Assembly (NCBI GenBank): GCA_946479335.1
Contig: CAMLFP010000001.1
Span: 1-64,000 of the forward strand
DNA: 64,000 nt
Source: an uncultured Archangium sp.
Lineage (GTDB): Bacteria > Myxococcota > Myxococcia > Myxococcales > Myxococcaceae
Reading direction: 5' to 3'
Position 1 is the first letter of the stretch. Each line of letters starts with the position of its first letter. A program made the position numbers and the translations under genes. Shown piece after piece: positions 35,583 through 44,885 of this stretch. A model generated the notes under the pieces. The model made no database searches and was not told where the DNA came from. It was given only the letters and a program-made list of their open reading frames with translations.

Positions 35583-36069
35583 CGTGAACAGCTCGCCGTT
35601 CTCCGGGGGAAGCATACCGCAGCGCCCGAGGCTCCAGCAGGCGCCGCTCCACGAGAGCGGCTCGCGGCCGTGAAGCAAGCGTTCGGCGCGAAGGCGATGG
35701 GCGCCACGCGCGGCGTGAAGCACGCTGTCTGGAACGCGGCGCTGCTGCTGGGCGGCATCGCGCTGATGGTGACCGGGGCCTCCCGCGATGGCGCGCGACC
35801 TCGGCATCTCCGACGCGGTCATCGGCCTGACCATCGTGGCCATCGGTAGCTCCGCGCCGGAGCTGGTGACGACGCTGGTGGCCACCGTGCGCGGCGATCG
35901 CGACGTGGGCCGCGACGTGCTGCGCGTCGACCTCCCGCTGGCCGCCGCGGTGGCGATCGTCTGCTGGCCCGTCTTCCGCAGCGGGCAGCGCATCTCGCGC
36001 GTGGAGGGCGCCGTCTTCGTGGCCGCGTACTTCGTCTACCTCGCGACGCTCGTCTTCCTGCGGGCCTGA
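35583..36069 (+). pseudogene. Decayed calcium/sodium antiporter (CaCA family) gene remnant
   Basis: Two frames together resemble the C-terminal half of a YrbG-type Ca2+/Na+ antiporter. The first frame (about 35583-35780) encodes GVKHAVWNAALLLGGIALMVTGA, the sixth-helix region. Within the next bases the reading frame shifts to one opening at 35788 with DLGISDAVIGLTIVAIGSSAPEL and then VATVRGDRDVG, the second alpha-repeat. The GNxxGSN segment expected next is missing: DVGRDVLRVDLPLAAAVAIV jumps straight to the last helices. The N-terminal half is absent. I therefore call it a remnant with one frameshift or deletion and an internal deletion, not a working gene. Confidence 0.72.
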
Positions 36070-36071
36070 GC

Positions 36072-36425
36072 TCAGGAACCGCCGGGCTCGGACAACGGCG
36101 GCGGCGTGTCGGCGACGCCCGCCGCGCGCCGGCGGAACAGCGCCACCCGCGCCAGCACCAGCGTGGTCACCGGCACCGTCATCGAGAGCACGATGATGAT
36201 GAGCCACGGGTGCAGCACCGGGCGCGCCTCGAGCACCGAGAAGTACACGATGCCTCCCAGCGTCACGCACCAACTGCCGAAGGTGTACGCGAGCGCCGGC
36301 GGGTGCATGCGCAAGAAGAAGTCGGGCAGCCGCAAGAAGCCCAGCGCGGAGATGACGACGAACACGCCGCTGAGCACCAGCAGCGCCGCCACCACCACCT
36401 CCACCCAGAAGGGCACCGGCGTCAT
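36072..36425 (-). CDS. mrpG: Mrp Na+/H+ antiporter subunit G
   Basis: 117 residues with three membrane helices (about 8-30, 45-65, 70-92), the expected size. The motif LSGVFVVISALGFLRLPDFFLRMHPPAL and the following TFGSW are the family signature (MnhG/PhaG). Last gene of the mrpA(B)CDEFG operon; its start overlaps the mrpF stop by 4 bases. The tail is Pro-rich. It ends 2 bases from the antiporter remnant on the other strand. Confidence 0.92.
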   Translation of the reverse strand: MTPVPFWVEVVVAALLVLSGVFVVISALGFLRLPDFFLRMHPPALAYTFGSWCVTLGGIVYFSVLEARPVLHPWLIIIVLSMTVPVTTLVLARVALFRRRAAGVADTPPPLSEPGGS

Positions 36426-36700
36426 TCGATGACCTCGCCGCGCAAGATGAACTTCGCCATCGCCGACGAGCTGACGAAGCCGAACAGCGCGATGAGCAGC
36501 GCCGCCTCGAAGTACACGTCACTCTGGTGGCGGATGCCCAGCACCAGCGTCAGCAGCGTCGCGTGGAAGTAGAGGAGATCGAGCGCGAACACCCGGTCTT
36601 GCGCGCGCGGGCCGCGCACCAGCCGCACCAGCACCAACACCGAGGCGAAGGCGTAGCAGCCGATGGTGAAGGTGATGGCGCCTGACAAGAGCGTGCTCAT
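36422..36700 (-). CDS. mrpF: Mrp Na+/H+ antiporter subunit F
   Basis: 92 residues, three hydrophobic helices (about 5-26, 38-58, 63-82). RLVRGPRAQDRVFALDLL is the conserved MrpF loop. Overlaps both neighbours by 4 bases. A small subunit required for assembly and activity of the complex in characterised systems. Confidence 0.92.
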   Translation of the reverse strand: MSTLLSGAITFTIGCYAFASVLVLVRLVRGPRAQDRVFALDLLYFHATLLTLVLGIRHQSDVYFEAALLIALFGFVSSSAMAKFILRGEVIE

Positions 36701-37194
36701 TCGAAGATCTCCCGCAGCGGGTGCTCGTAGCGCGCCTTGAAGCGCGCGATGAAGTCGGCCTCATCCTCCACGTCCCACACGTGGAGCAGCAGCGCGCTGC
36801 GATCGAGCGCGATCTCCGACCACACCGTGCCCGGCACCACGGTGGTCACCATCGACAGCGCCGCCAGCCCCAGCGGGTCTCGCAGCTCGAGCGGCACCAC
36901 CACGAAGCGCGACGCGGGCCGCCTCCAGCGCCAGCGCACCACGCCCCACGCCACCTCGAAGTTCGAGCGCAGCACGTCGAAGCCCACCAGGAAGATGAAG
37001 CGCACCACCACCAACGGCCGGCGCACGCGCACCTTGGTGGGCCGCAGCCCCGCGGTGAGCAACGGCGTCACCAACGCCAGCGCCAGCCCCAGCGCCACCT
37101 GCCCCACGCCCGGCGCGCGCGCCAGCACCAGCCACAGCGCGAACAGCGCGGCTGACGTCAACGGCGCGGGCACCACCCGGCGCAGCAGCTTCAC
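36697..37194 (-). CDS. mrpE: Mrp Na+/H+ antiporter subunit E
   Basis: 165 residues from a GTG at 37194 that overlaps the mrpD stop by 4 bases. Hydrophobic segments lie at about 10-50 and 62-82. RSNFEVAWGVV and the following cytoplasmic beta-rich domain (RFVVVPLELRDPLGLAAL, TTVVPGTVW) are characteristic of MrpE/MnhE. The frame is open upstream to 37497, but this part overlaps mrpD and is not conserved. Confidence 0.9.
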   Translation of the reverse strand: MKLLRRVVPAPLTSAALFALWLVLARAPGVGQVALGLALALVTPLLTAGLRPTKVRVRRPLVVVRFIFLVGFDVLRSNFEVAWGVVRWRWRRPASRFVVVPLELRDPLGLAALSMVTTVVPGTVWSEIALDRSALLLHVWDVEDEADFIARFKARYEHPLREIFE

Positions 37195-38816
37195 GGCGAC
37201 GCCCCCTGCCCGGCGGCCGGCGGAGGTGGCAACGGGCGCGCCGACAACACCGCCTCGATGTACGCGTCGGGCGAGTGCAGCGCGTCGGCGGTGGCGCGCG
37301 TGTACCGCAGCACCCGCTCCGCGTTCACCGCGAGGGCCACGCCGCACAGGATGAGCGCCAGCACCGCGGCGATCTCCACGCTCTTGAGCTGCGGCGCTCC
37401 GTGCGCGCCCGACGACCAGAAGTGACGGATGCCCGCGCGCGTCAGCGCCACGGTGGCGGCCAGGCCCGCGAGCAACAGCAGCGCGAAGAGCGCCCACCGC
37501 GCGCCCGCCACGTCGCCGCCCTCGCCCAGCGCGGCCTTCAACAGCGAGAACTTGGCGATGAAGCCCGAGAGCGGCGGCAGGCCGGCCACCAGCACCGTGC
37601 AGGCCATGAAGGCGAGGCCCAGCACCGCCAGCGACACCGGCACCACGCGGCCCACCAGCGGCAGCTCGTCGTCGTCGAGGTTGGTGTCTTCGTCGGGCGC
37701 GAAGTCGACGTCGCGCAGGCGCGGGCGGCTCTCGGCGCCGATGCGCTCCACCAGCTCCACCAGCAGGAACAGCGCGCTCACCGCCAGCGTCGCGCTCAGC
37801 AGGTAGAACAGCGCGGCCGAGGTGAGCGCGTGGGTGCCCCCGCCCAGCGCCGCCAACAAGGTGCCCGACGACACCACGATGGAGAACGCCGCGATGCGCC
37901 CCAGCTTCGTCGACGCCGCGAGGCCCAGCGCGCCGAACGCGAGGGTGGCCAGCCCGCCGTACACGAAGACCTCCTCACCGAAGCGCGGCGCGCCGTCATC
38001 GGTGGAGGGGAAGAGGAGCGTCCACATGCGCAGCAGCGTGTAGAGGCCGACCTTGGTCATCACCGCGAAGAGCGCCGCGACGGGCGCGCTGGTGGCGGTG
38101 TACGCGGGCAGCAGCCACGCGTTGAGCGGCCACATCGCCGCCTTGATGAGGAAGGCCGTCGCCAGCAGCGCCACGCCCGCGAGCAGCAGCCCGCGATCTC
38201 CCGACGGCACCAGCGCGAACTTCGCCGCCACGTCGGCCATCGAGAGCGTGCCGATGACTCCGTACAGCACCGCGAGGCCGATCAAGAACAGCGACGACGC
38301 GAGCAGGTTCACCGCGAGGTAGTGCAGCCCGGAGTGCACGCGCGGCCAGCCGGTGCCGTGCAACTGCAGGCCGTACGACGCCGCGAGCATCACCTCGAAG
38401 AAGACGAAGAGGTTGAAGAAGTCTCCGGTGAGGAAGGCGCCGTTGAGCCCCATCAACTGAATCTGGAACAGCACGTGAAACGAGACGCCCGCGCGCGCCC
38501 AGCCCGCTTCGGAATAGAGCGCCGCGCAGCAGCTCACCACGCCCACCAGCACCAGCATCAGCACCGACAGCCGGTCGGCCACCAGCACGATGCCGAACGG
38601 CGCCTGCCAGTTGCCCGCGAGGTACACGCCGGGGCCGCCGTCTCCGTCGACGAGCGCCATGATCGCCGCCGCCACCGCGAGGCCCACGAAGGTCGAGGCG
38701 ACGCTGACCAGCGACCGCGCACGGCGGCGCTGCTCGCCCAGCAGCAACAACAGCGCGGTAGTCACCAGCGGCAACACCACCGGCACCACCAGCAGGTGCG
38801 AGAGGAGCGACTTCAT
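37191..38816 (-). CDS. mrpD: Mrp Na+/H+ antiporter subunit D
   Basis: 541 residues from the ATG at 38816. Homologous to proton-pumping subunits of complex I, with about 14 hydrophobic helices. GDFFNLFVFFEVMLAASYGL, the lysine helix around LLATAFLIKAAMWPLNAWLLPAYTA and the TSAPVAALFAVMTKVGLYTLLR region are the conserved ion-channel segments. A charged loop (RPRLRDVDFAPDEDTNLDDD, about 437-456) is an acidic insertion before the last helices. Overlaps mrpC and mrpE by 4 bases each. Confidence 0.94.
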   Translation of the reverse strand: MKSLLSHLLVVPVVLPLVTTALLLLLGEQRRRARSLVSVASTFVGLAVAAAIMALVDGDGGPGVYLAGNWQAPFGIVLVADRLSVLMLVLVGVVSCCAALYSEAGWARAGVSFHVLFQIQLMGLNGAFLTGDFFNLFVFFEVMLAASYGLQLHGTGWPRVHSGLHYLAVNLLASSLFLIGLAVLYGVIGTLSMADVAAKFALVPSGDRGLLLAGVALLATAFLIKAAMWPLNAWLLPAYTATSAPVAALFAVMTKVGLYTLLRMWTLLFPSTDDGAPRFGEEVFVYGGLATLAFGALGLAASTKLGRIAAFSIVVSSGTLLAALGGGTHALTSAALFYLLSATLAVSALFLLVELVERIGAESRPRLRDVDFAPDEDTNLDDDELPLVGRVVPVSLAVLGLAFMACTVLVAGLPPLSGFIAKFSLLKAALGEGGDVAGARWALFALLLLAGLAATVALTRAGIRHFWSSGAHGAPQLKSVEIAAVLALILCGVALAVNAERVLRYTRATADALHSPDAYIEAVLSARPLPPPPAAGQGASP

Positions 38817-39157
38817 GCGTCCTCCTTCGTGCCGTCGACGTGATCGGTGCCGCTCAGGCCGCGCGAGGCGAGCAGCAACACCAGGAACAGCGCGGTGGTG
38901 GCGAAGCCGATGACGATGGCGGTCAGCACCAACGACTGCGGCATCGGGTCGGTGTAGTGCTCGAGATCCATCGGCACGCCGTCGCGCAGCAGCGGCGGCT
39001 TGTCGGTGAAGATGCTGCCCACGCTGAAGATGAAGAGGTTCACCGCGTACGAGAGCAGCGTGAAGCCCATGATGACCTGGAAGGTGCGCGGCCTCAGCAC
39101 GAGCCACACGCCCGCGCCGCCCAGCACCCCGATGACCGACGCGAGCACCGCCTCCAT
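38813..39157 (-). CDS. mrpC: Mrp Na+/H+ antiporter subunit C
   Basis: 114 residues, three helices, homologous to NuoK. GVWLVLRPRTFQVIMGFTLLSYAVNLFI is the conserved first half, and DPMPQSLVLTAIVIGFATTAL the second. The start codon at 39157 is immediately next to the mrpA stop at 39158, and the end overlaps mrpD by 4 bases. Confidence 0.94.
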   Translation of the reverse strand: MEAVLASVIGVLGGAGVWLVLRPRTFQVIMGFTLLSYAVNLFIFSVGSIFTDKPPLLRDGVPMDLEHYTDPMPQSLVLTAIVIGFATTALFLVLLLASRGLSGTDHVDGTKEDA

Positions 39158-42049
39158 CTAGCGACCCTCCCCGTTCTCGAGCGTGCGCTGCGCGCGCAGC
39201 GACTGGTGCGCCAGCGCGGTGAGGATCAGCAGCGTCGCGCCCACCACCACCGAGAAGACGCCGAGGTCGAAGAACGTCGCGCTCGGCAGGTGCACCTCAC
39301 CCACCAGCGGCAGCGAGACGTGCAGCACGTGCGTGGTGAGAAACGGGTAGCCCACCGCGAGCGAGCCCAGGCCGGTGCCCACGGCGAGCAGCAGGCCTCC
39401 CGCGATCCACCACGCGGGCCGGAGGTCGGTGCGCCCCTCGACCCACTGCGTGCCCGACGCGAGGTACTGCATCAGCATGGCGATGGCGACGATGAGGCCC
39501 GCCACGAAGCCGCCTCCGGGTGCGTCGTGCCCGCGGAAGAAGAGGTGCGCCGCCACCACCAGCGACACCGGCAGCAGCAGCCGCGCGATGACCGCCGGCA
39601 CCATCATGTACCCGCGCGCGGCCTCGTCGGCGCTGTGCGGCTTCACGAGGTCGGTGACGATGTCGGCCGGCAGCTCGCGCTGCTGCCGCGGCTGCTCGAG
39701 GCTCTCGGTCGGCGGGCGGAAGCGCCGCAGCAGCGCGTAGACCGTCAGCGCGACGGCCCCCAGCACGGTGATCTCCCCGATGGTGTCGAACGCGCGGAAG
39801 TCGACCAGCATCACGTTGACCACGTTGTGCCCGCCGCCTCCCGGCAACGCCTGCGCGAGGAAGAACGGCGAGATGCTCAGCGGCGCCGGCCGCGTCAGCA
39901 TGGCGTACGACAGCGCGGCGAGGCCGCCTCCCGCGCTCACCGCCAGCAGCATGTCGCGCGTGCGTCGCGCGCGGTCGCGCAGCGTCAACTTCACCGACAC
40001 CTCGCGGCGCGGCGGCAACCAGCGCAGCCCGAGGAGCAACAGCGTGGTGGTGACCACCTCCACCACGATCTGCGTGAGCGCGAGGTCGGGCGCGGAGAAC
40101 CACACGAACGTCACGCAGGTGACGAGGCCCGCGCCGCCCATCAGGGTGATCGCCGCCAACCGGTGGAACTTGGCCATCACCGCCGCGCCCACCGCGCACA
40201 CCGCGCCGATGACCCACAGCAACACGAACGCCGGAGACGCGACGAGCCGCTCACGCTCGCCCCACACCAGCGGCACGCCGCGCCCCGCCAGCAGCGCCAA
40301 CACCAGCGCCACGCCGATGATGGCGAACATCTGCGTCTGCAGCCGCCGCGTGCTGAACACCCGCAGCGCCGCCCGCGACCAGCGCGTGAGGTTGATGAGC
40401 AGCCGCTCGAAGAAGCGCCGCCCGTTGAGGCGCGCCACGACCGGAGGGTTCTGCAGCGCGCCGCTCCGTTGCCGGTCGCGCAGCCAGCGGTAGCCGAGGA
40501 CGCCCGCGACGATGGCCACCAGGCTCATCACCACCGGCAGGTTGAAGCCGTGCCACAGCGCGAGGTCGTACTCGGGCAGCACGCCGCCCACGACGGGCCG
40601 CGCCGCGGCGGCGAGGAAGGGGCCGATCGACGGCGCCGGCGCCACGCCCACCACCAGGCACGTCAGCACCAGCAGCGCGATGGGCAGGCGCATCCACCTC
40701 GGGGCCTCTTCGGGTTCGCGCGGCAGGTCAGTCGCCAGCGCGCCGAAGAAGACGCCGTACCCGAAGCGCAGCGAGTACACGACGGCGAACACCGCGGCGA
40801 CGGTCGCCAGCACCGGGAGGCCGATCTCCACCCACGGGTGCGAGGTGAGGAAGACCGTCTCCGCGAAGAACATCTCCTTCGAGAGGAAGCCGTTGAGCAG
40901 CGGCACGCCGGCCATCGCGCCGCTCGCCAGCAGCGCCAGCACGCCGGTGTTCGGCATCACGCGCAGCAGCCCGCTCAACCGGCGGATGTCACGCGTGCCC
41001 GTCTCGTGATCGATGACCCCCGCGGCCATGAACAGCGACGCCTTGAAGGTGGCGTGGTTCATCAGGTGGAAGACGCCGGCCACCGTCGCCAGCGGGCTGT
41101 TGAGGCCGAAGAGCAGCGTGATGAGCCCGAGGTGGCTGATGGTCGAGTACGCCAGCACGCGCTTCAGGTCGTGCTGGAACATCGCGATGTACGCGCCCGC
41201 CAGCAGCGTGGTGATGCCCGCGCCGCTCACCAGCCAGAACCACAGCTCGGTGCCCGAGAGCACCGGCCACAGCCGCGCGAGGAGGAACACGCCCGCCTTC
41301 ACCATGGTCGCGGAGTGCAGGTACGCAGAGACCGGCGTCGGCGCGGCCATCGCGCGCGGCAGCCAGAAGTGAAACGGGAACTGCGCGCTCTTGGTGAACG
41401 CGCCCAGCAGCACCAGCAGCAGCGCCACCGGGTACAGCGCGTGGCCGCGCACCCGGTCACCCGCGGCGAGCACCGCGTCGAGATCGAAGCTGCCCGCGAT
41501 GTGCCCCAGCACCACCACACCGCCCAGCAGCGCCAGCCCGCCCGCGCCGGTGACGGTCAACGCCATGCGCGCGCCGCGCTGCGCGTCCTTGCGGTGGTGC
41601 CAGTACCCGATGAGGAGGAACGAGATGAGGCTGGTCAGCTCCCAGAAGACGACCAGCTGCACCAGGTTGCCCGCGAAGACGACGCCCAGCATCGCGCCCA
41701 TGAAGGCGAGGAAGAACGCGTAGAAGCGCGCCACCGGATCATCGGGCGACATGTAGTAGCGCGCGTAGAGCGCCACCAACGTGCCGATGACCGTCACCAG
41801 CACGGCGAACATCCACGCGAAGCCGTCGACGCGCAGCACCAGCTCGAGCCCCAGCGACGGCACCCACGAGACGGTCTCGCGGATGACGCCGCCGTCGCGC
41901 ACGCGCGGAAAGAGGCTGAAGACACCGCCCGCGCACGTCGCCGACACCAGCACCGCGCCGATGGCCAGCGCGGTGCGCGCACGCGTAGGCAACAGCGCGG
42001 AGATCGCACTGCCGACGAACGGCACGAGCAACAGGGCGACCACGGGCAT
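39158..42049 (-). CDS. mrpA: Mrp Na+/H+ antiporter subunit A fused to subunit B
   Basis: 963 residues from the ATG at 42049 (GGGAG five bases upstream; a GTG at 42055 is an alternative). Residues about 1-480 are the NuoL-like antiporter core: VFWELTSLISFLLIGYWHH, LLVLLGAFTKSAQFPFHFWLP with its conserved lysine, PTPVSAYLHSATMVKAGVFLLAR. Residues about 490-790 are the MrpA C-terminal helices, including the DUF4040-type segment VEVVTTTLLLLGLRW. From about 810 the protein continues into MrpB (LFFRGHDAPGGGFVAGLIVA). The operon has no separate mrpB, so A and B are one polypeptide. The complex exchanges cytoplasmic Na+ (or K+) for protons and supports pH and salt tolerance. Confidence 0.95.
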   Translation of the reverse strand: MPVVALLLVPFVGSAISALLPTRARTALAIGAVLVSATCAGGVFSLFPRVRDGGVIRETVSWVPSLGLELVLRVDGFAWMFAVLVTVIGTLVALYARYYMSPDDPVARFYAFFLAFMGAMLGVVFAGNLVQLVVFWELTSLISFLLIGYWHHRKDAQRGARMALTVTGAGGLALLGGVVVLGHIAGSFDLDAVLAAGDRVRGHALYPVALLLVLLGAFTKSAQFPFHFWLPRAMAAPTPVSAYLHSATMVKAGVFLLARLWPVLSGTELWFWLVSGAGITTLLAGAYIAMFQHDLKRVLAYSTISHLGLITLLFGLNSPLATVAGVFHLMNHATFKASLFMAAGVIDHETGTRDIRRLSGLLRVMPNTGVLALLASGAMAGVPLLNGFLSKEMFFAETVFLTSHPWVEIGLPVLATVAAVFAVVYSLRFGYGVFFGALATDLPREPEEAPRWMRLPIALLVLTCLVVGVAPAPSIGPFLAAAARPVVGGVLPEYDLALWHGFNLPVVMSLVAIVAGVLGYRWLRDRQRSGALQNPPVVARLNGRRFFERLLINLTRWSRAALRVFSTRRLQTQMFAIIGVALVLALLAGRGVPLVWGERERLVASPAFVLLWVIGAVCAVGAAVMAKFHRLAAITLMGGAGLVTCVTFVWFSAPDLALTQIVVEVVTTTLLLLGLRWLPPRREVSVKLTLRDRARRTRDMLLAVSAGGGLAALSYAMLTRPAPLSISPFFLAQALPGGGGHNVVNVMLVDFRAFDTIGEITVLGAVALTVYALLRRFRPPTESLEQPRQQRELPADIVTDLVKPHSADEAARGYMMVPAVIARLLLPVSLVVAAHLFFRGHDAPGGGFVAGLIVAIAMLMQYLASGTQWVEGRTDLRPAWWIAGGLLLAVGTGLGSLAVGYPFLTTHVLHVSLPLVGEVHLPSATFFDLGVFSVVVGATLLILTALAHQSLRAQRTLENGEGR

Positions 42050-42132
42050 GGTCACTCCCGTTTACCTCGTGCGCACCGGCGCATCGCGACGAATCTCCCC
42101 GAGCGCCCGCGCATTCGGGCTGCGCGGCGGCG

Positions 42133-44349
42133 TCAGCTCAACGCCTTGCGCAGCACCGCCAGCATCACGTCGGCGGTGTACGGCTTGGGCACGAAGTAGC
42201 GGACGCCCGCGTCGACCGCGCGCGCGACGTTGCCGTTGGCCGCCAGCCCGCTCGACCCCACGATGCGCACCTCGGGGTTGATGGCGCGCAGCGCGAGAAT
42301 GGTGGCGGGCCCATCCATCACCGGCATCGTCATGTCGGTCAGCACCACGGCGATCTCCCCGCGGTGCTGCGCGTAGACGGCCACCGCCTCGGCGCCGTTC
42401 GCCGCCACCATCACCCGGTACCCGTGGCGCTCGAGCGTGCGCGTCGCCACCGTGCGGATCGGCGCCTCATCGTCGACCACCAGCACCAGCTCTCCGTTGC
42501 CGCGGGGCGGCGGCTCGGGCGCCCGCGAGGCCGCGCCATCACCCACCGTGCGCTGCGCGGGGAGGTAGACCTTGAAGCGCGTGCCCTTGCCCAGCTCGCT
42601 GTAGACGTGGATGAAGCCGTGGTGCTGGCGCACCAGCGCGTGCACCGTCGACAAGCCGAGGCCGGTGCCCTTCCCCACCTCCTTGGTGGTGAAGAACGGC
42701 TCGAAGATGTGCTCCAGCACCTCGGGCGCCATGCCGACGCCGGTGTCTTCGACGCGCAACAACACGTACGGCCCGGGCTTCGCCTCGAGGTTCATCTCTG
42801 CGTACGCCTCGTCGAGCTGCACGTGCTCCACCGCGATGGTGAGCGTGCCGCCGTTCGGCATCGCGTCGCGCGCGTTGACGCAGAGGTTGGTGAGGAGCTG
42901 GTTCAGCTGGGTGCGATCGCCCTCCACGGTCCACTCGCGCGGCGCGACGTGCACCTGCAGGGTGATGTTCTTGGGGAACGTGTCGCGGAGGATCTGCTGC
43001 ACGTCGATCACCACGTGCTTGAGCTCCACCGGCACGCGCACGCCGTCGGCGCCCCGCGCGAACGAGAGGAGCTGCTTGACCATGTCGGCCCCGCGCTCGG
43101 CGCTGCGTTGCAGCAACGCCAGGTCTTCCGCGCGCTCCGGGTCGGGCTCGTCGTAGGCCAGCGCCGAGGCGGTCATCACGATGGGCGCGAAGACGTTGTT
43201 GAGGTCGTGCGCGATGCCGCCGGCCAGCGTGCCCAGGCTCTCCAGCCGCTGCGCGCGGAGGAACTGCTTCTCGAGGGTCTTCTTCTCGGTGATGTCGCTG
43301 TTGATGCAGAGCACCGACTTCGGCTTGCCCTCCGGGTCGCGCAGCACGGTCCACCGGCCGTCGACGACGAGCTGCCGGCCATCGCGGGCGCGCTGCCGGA
43401 GCTCGCCGCGCCACTCCCCCGCCTCCAACACGCTCGCGGTCGCGGCCTCGAAGCTCGCGTGCTCCGCCTCCGGGTACAGGAGGTCACGCGAGCTGCGGCC
43501 CACCGCGTGCGACGCTGGCCAGCCGTATGAACGCTCGGCGCCCTTGCTCCAGTAGATGATGTTGTGGGCCAGATCGCGCACGAAGATCGCGTCTTGCGCG
43601 TGGTCGAGCAGCGTCGCTTGTTCGAGGAGGCGCTCATCGGCCTGCTTGCGCGCCGTGATGTCTCGAAAGTGCACCGCGATGCCCTCTTGCGACGGCGTGA
43701 CGCGCACGTCGAACCAGCCCTCGAGCGGCGGGAAGTAGACCTCGAAGGCGCCCGGCACCCGGAGATCCCGCGTCCGCGTGAACTCCACTTCGACGATGGT
43801 CCCCAGCGCGTCGGGGAACTGCTCCCACACCACGGTGCCCACGAGCTCGCTCGCGGTGTGCCGCATCAACTGCGCCGCGGCGCGGTTGCAGTACGTGAAG
43901 CGCCACTGCTCATCGAGCGTGTAGAAGGCCTCGCCCATGCGGTCGAGCGCGTCTTGCAGGTTCTCGGCGATGCCCGACACCCGGCGCGACTCGGTGCAGT
44001 CGAGCAAGAACAGCGCGTGCCCCTCTGCACACGGCGTGAGGCGCACCCGCAGCCAGAGCTCGCCGAACGGCACCAGCCCCTCGGAGTCGCCCTCGACGAC
44101 GCGCGCGCTGGCGACCCACTCGGTGAGCGGCCCCGACGCCCCGGGGATGCGCTCTTCCGTGACCTGACGCCCGAGGAGCGCCGCCCGGGTCACCCCCAGC
44201 AGCACCTCCGCCCGCGCGTTCATCGCCTCCACGGAGCCCTCCGGCGAGAGCAACACCAACCCCTCCGAGAGCCGGTCGAACGACACGCCCAGCCAGTCGC
44301 GCGCCCGCTGCGCCGGCGTCTCGAACTCCGCCTCGGGTGCTGACCCCAT
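42133..44349 (-). CDS. PAS-domain hybrid histidine kinase
   Basis: 738 residues from the ATG at 44349, with GGAGGT eight bases upstream. No membrane helix: a cytoplasmic kinase. Three PAS domains occupy about 15-115, 125-245 and 250-365. A HisKA domain follows, with the histidine in GGIAHDLNNVFAPI, and a HATPase with NLCVNARDAMPNGG, VEDTGVGM and GTGLGLSTV. A C-terminal receiver (about 612-735) has VVDDEAP, the phospho-acceptor in VVLTDMTMPVMDG, and the lysine in FVPKPY. No partner regulator is adjacent, so the output is unknown. Confidence 0.93.
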   Translation of the reverse strand: MGSAPEAEFETPAQRARDWLGVSFDRLSEGLVLLSPEGSVEAMNARAEVLLGVTRAALLGRQVTEERIPGASGPLTEWVASARVVEGDSEGLVPFGELWLRVRLTPCAEGHALFLLDCTESRRVSGIAENLQDALDRMGEAFYTLDEQWRFTYCNRAAAQLMRHTASELVGTVVWEQFPDALGTIVEVEFTRTRDLRVPGAFEVYFPPLEGWFDVRVTPSQEGIAVHFRDITARKQADERLLEQATLLDHAQDAIFVRDLAHNIIYWSKGAERSYGWPASHAVGRSSRDLLYPEAEHASFEAATASVLEAGEWRGELRQRARDGRQLVVDGRWTVLRDPEGKPKSVLCINSDITEKKTLEKQFLRAQRLESLGTLAGGIAHDLNNVFAPIVMTASALAYDEPDPERAEDLALLQRSAERGADMVKQLLSFARGADGVRVPVELKHVVIDVQQILRDTFPKNITLQVHVAPREWTVEGDRTQLNQLLTNLCVNARDAMPNGGTLTIAVEHVQLDEAYAEMNLEAKPGPYVLLRVEDTGVGMAPEVLEHIFEPFFTTKEVGKGTGLGLSTVHALVRQHHGFIHVYSELGKGTRFKVYLPAQRTVGDGAASRAPEPPPRGNGELVLVVDDEAPIRTVATRTLERHGYRVMVAANGAEAVAVYAQHRGEIAVVLTDMTMPVMDGPATILALRAINPEVRIVGSSGLAANGNVARAVDAGVRYFVPKPYTADVMLAVLRKALS

Positions 44350-44497
44350 CGCGAACGACCTCCGTGATTCGATTGGTGCGAAGGCCGCATCTTGGAGCGA
44401 CCGCGCGCGAAGGTGAAGCGCCGCCGCACCTCGAGGCACCGCCGGGTAACGGCCTTCACGGGTCGCTGCGGGGGGCGTTGAGCGCGGGGGCCGCGGC

Positions 44498-44764
44498 TCA
44501 GTCGCGGTCGACGGTGGGCGAACCCTGGATGGCGGAGATGGCGCTCATGCCGATGCTCTGCAGCATCGACTTCATCATCTCCTGCTGATCAGGGTCGCTC
44601 GCGTTGTCGAGCGCCGCCTGGATGACCGCCTTGCCCGAGGTGCCCGGAGCGCTGGTCGCCGTCGAGGCCGTCAACTTGTCGGAGAACGCCACCGACGACG
44701 CGCGCGTGGTGCCCGTGGACTGGAGCGAGAGCTGCGGAGAGACAGTGCCAAGGGTGACGTTCAT
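44498..44764 (-). CDS. Small uncharacterised protein
   Basis: 88 residues from the ATG at 44764 (MNVTLG); an ATG three codons earlier is also possible, and no clear ribosome site precedes either. Ser/Thr/Ala-rich first half; the second half is predicted helical (DQQEMMKSMLQSIGMSAIS). I recognise no family; the size and helix pattern recall small proteins of the YjfB motility group, but the match is too weak to name it. Confidence 0.4.
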   Translation of the reverse strand: MNVTLGTVSPQLSLQSTGTTRASSVAFSDKLTASTATSAPGTSGKAVIQAALDNASDPDQQEMMKSMLQSIGMSAISAIQGSPTVDRD

Positions 44765-44885
44765 CGGACCCATGCTGCTGCAACAGCGGCACGGCAGGCA
44801 ACTCCCCCCCGCGCGCCCGATTTTCCTGCACACGCGCGCGGGGCGTCGGGTCTCACCGGCACCAACCACTCACCCGGAGCAGACA

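Noticed and set aside
38840..42199. Very long open frame on the plus strand (over 1100 codons) opposite mrpA-mrpC
   Set aside because: It is antisense to clearly conserved Mrp genes; its composition (runs of R, H, Q, E) is what the third-codon GC bias of the real genes produces on the other strand.
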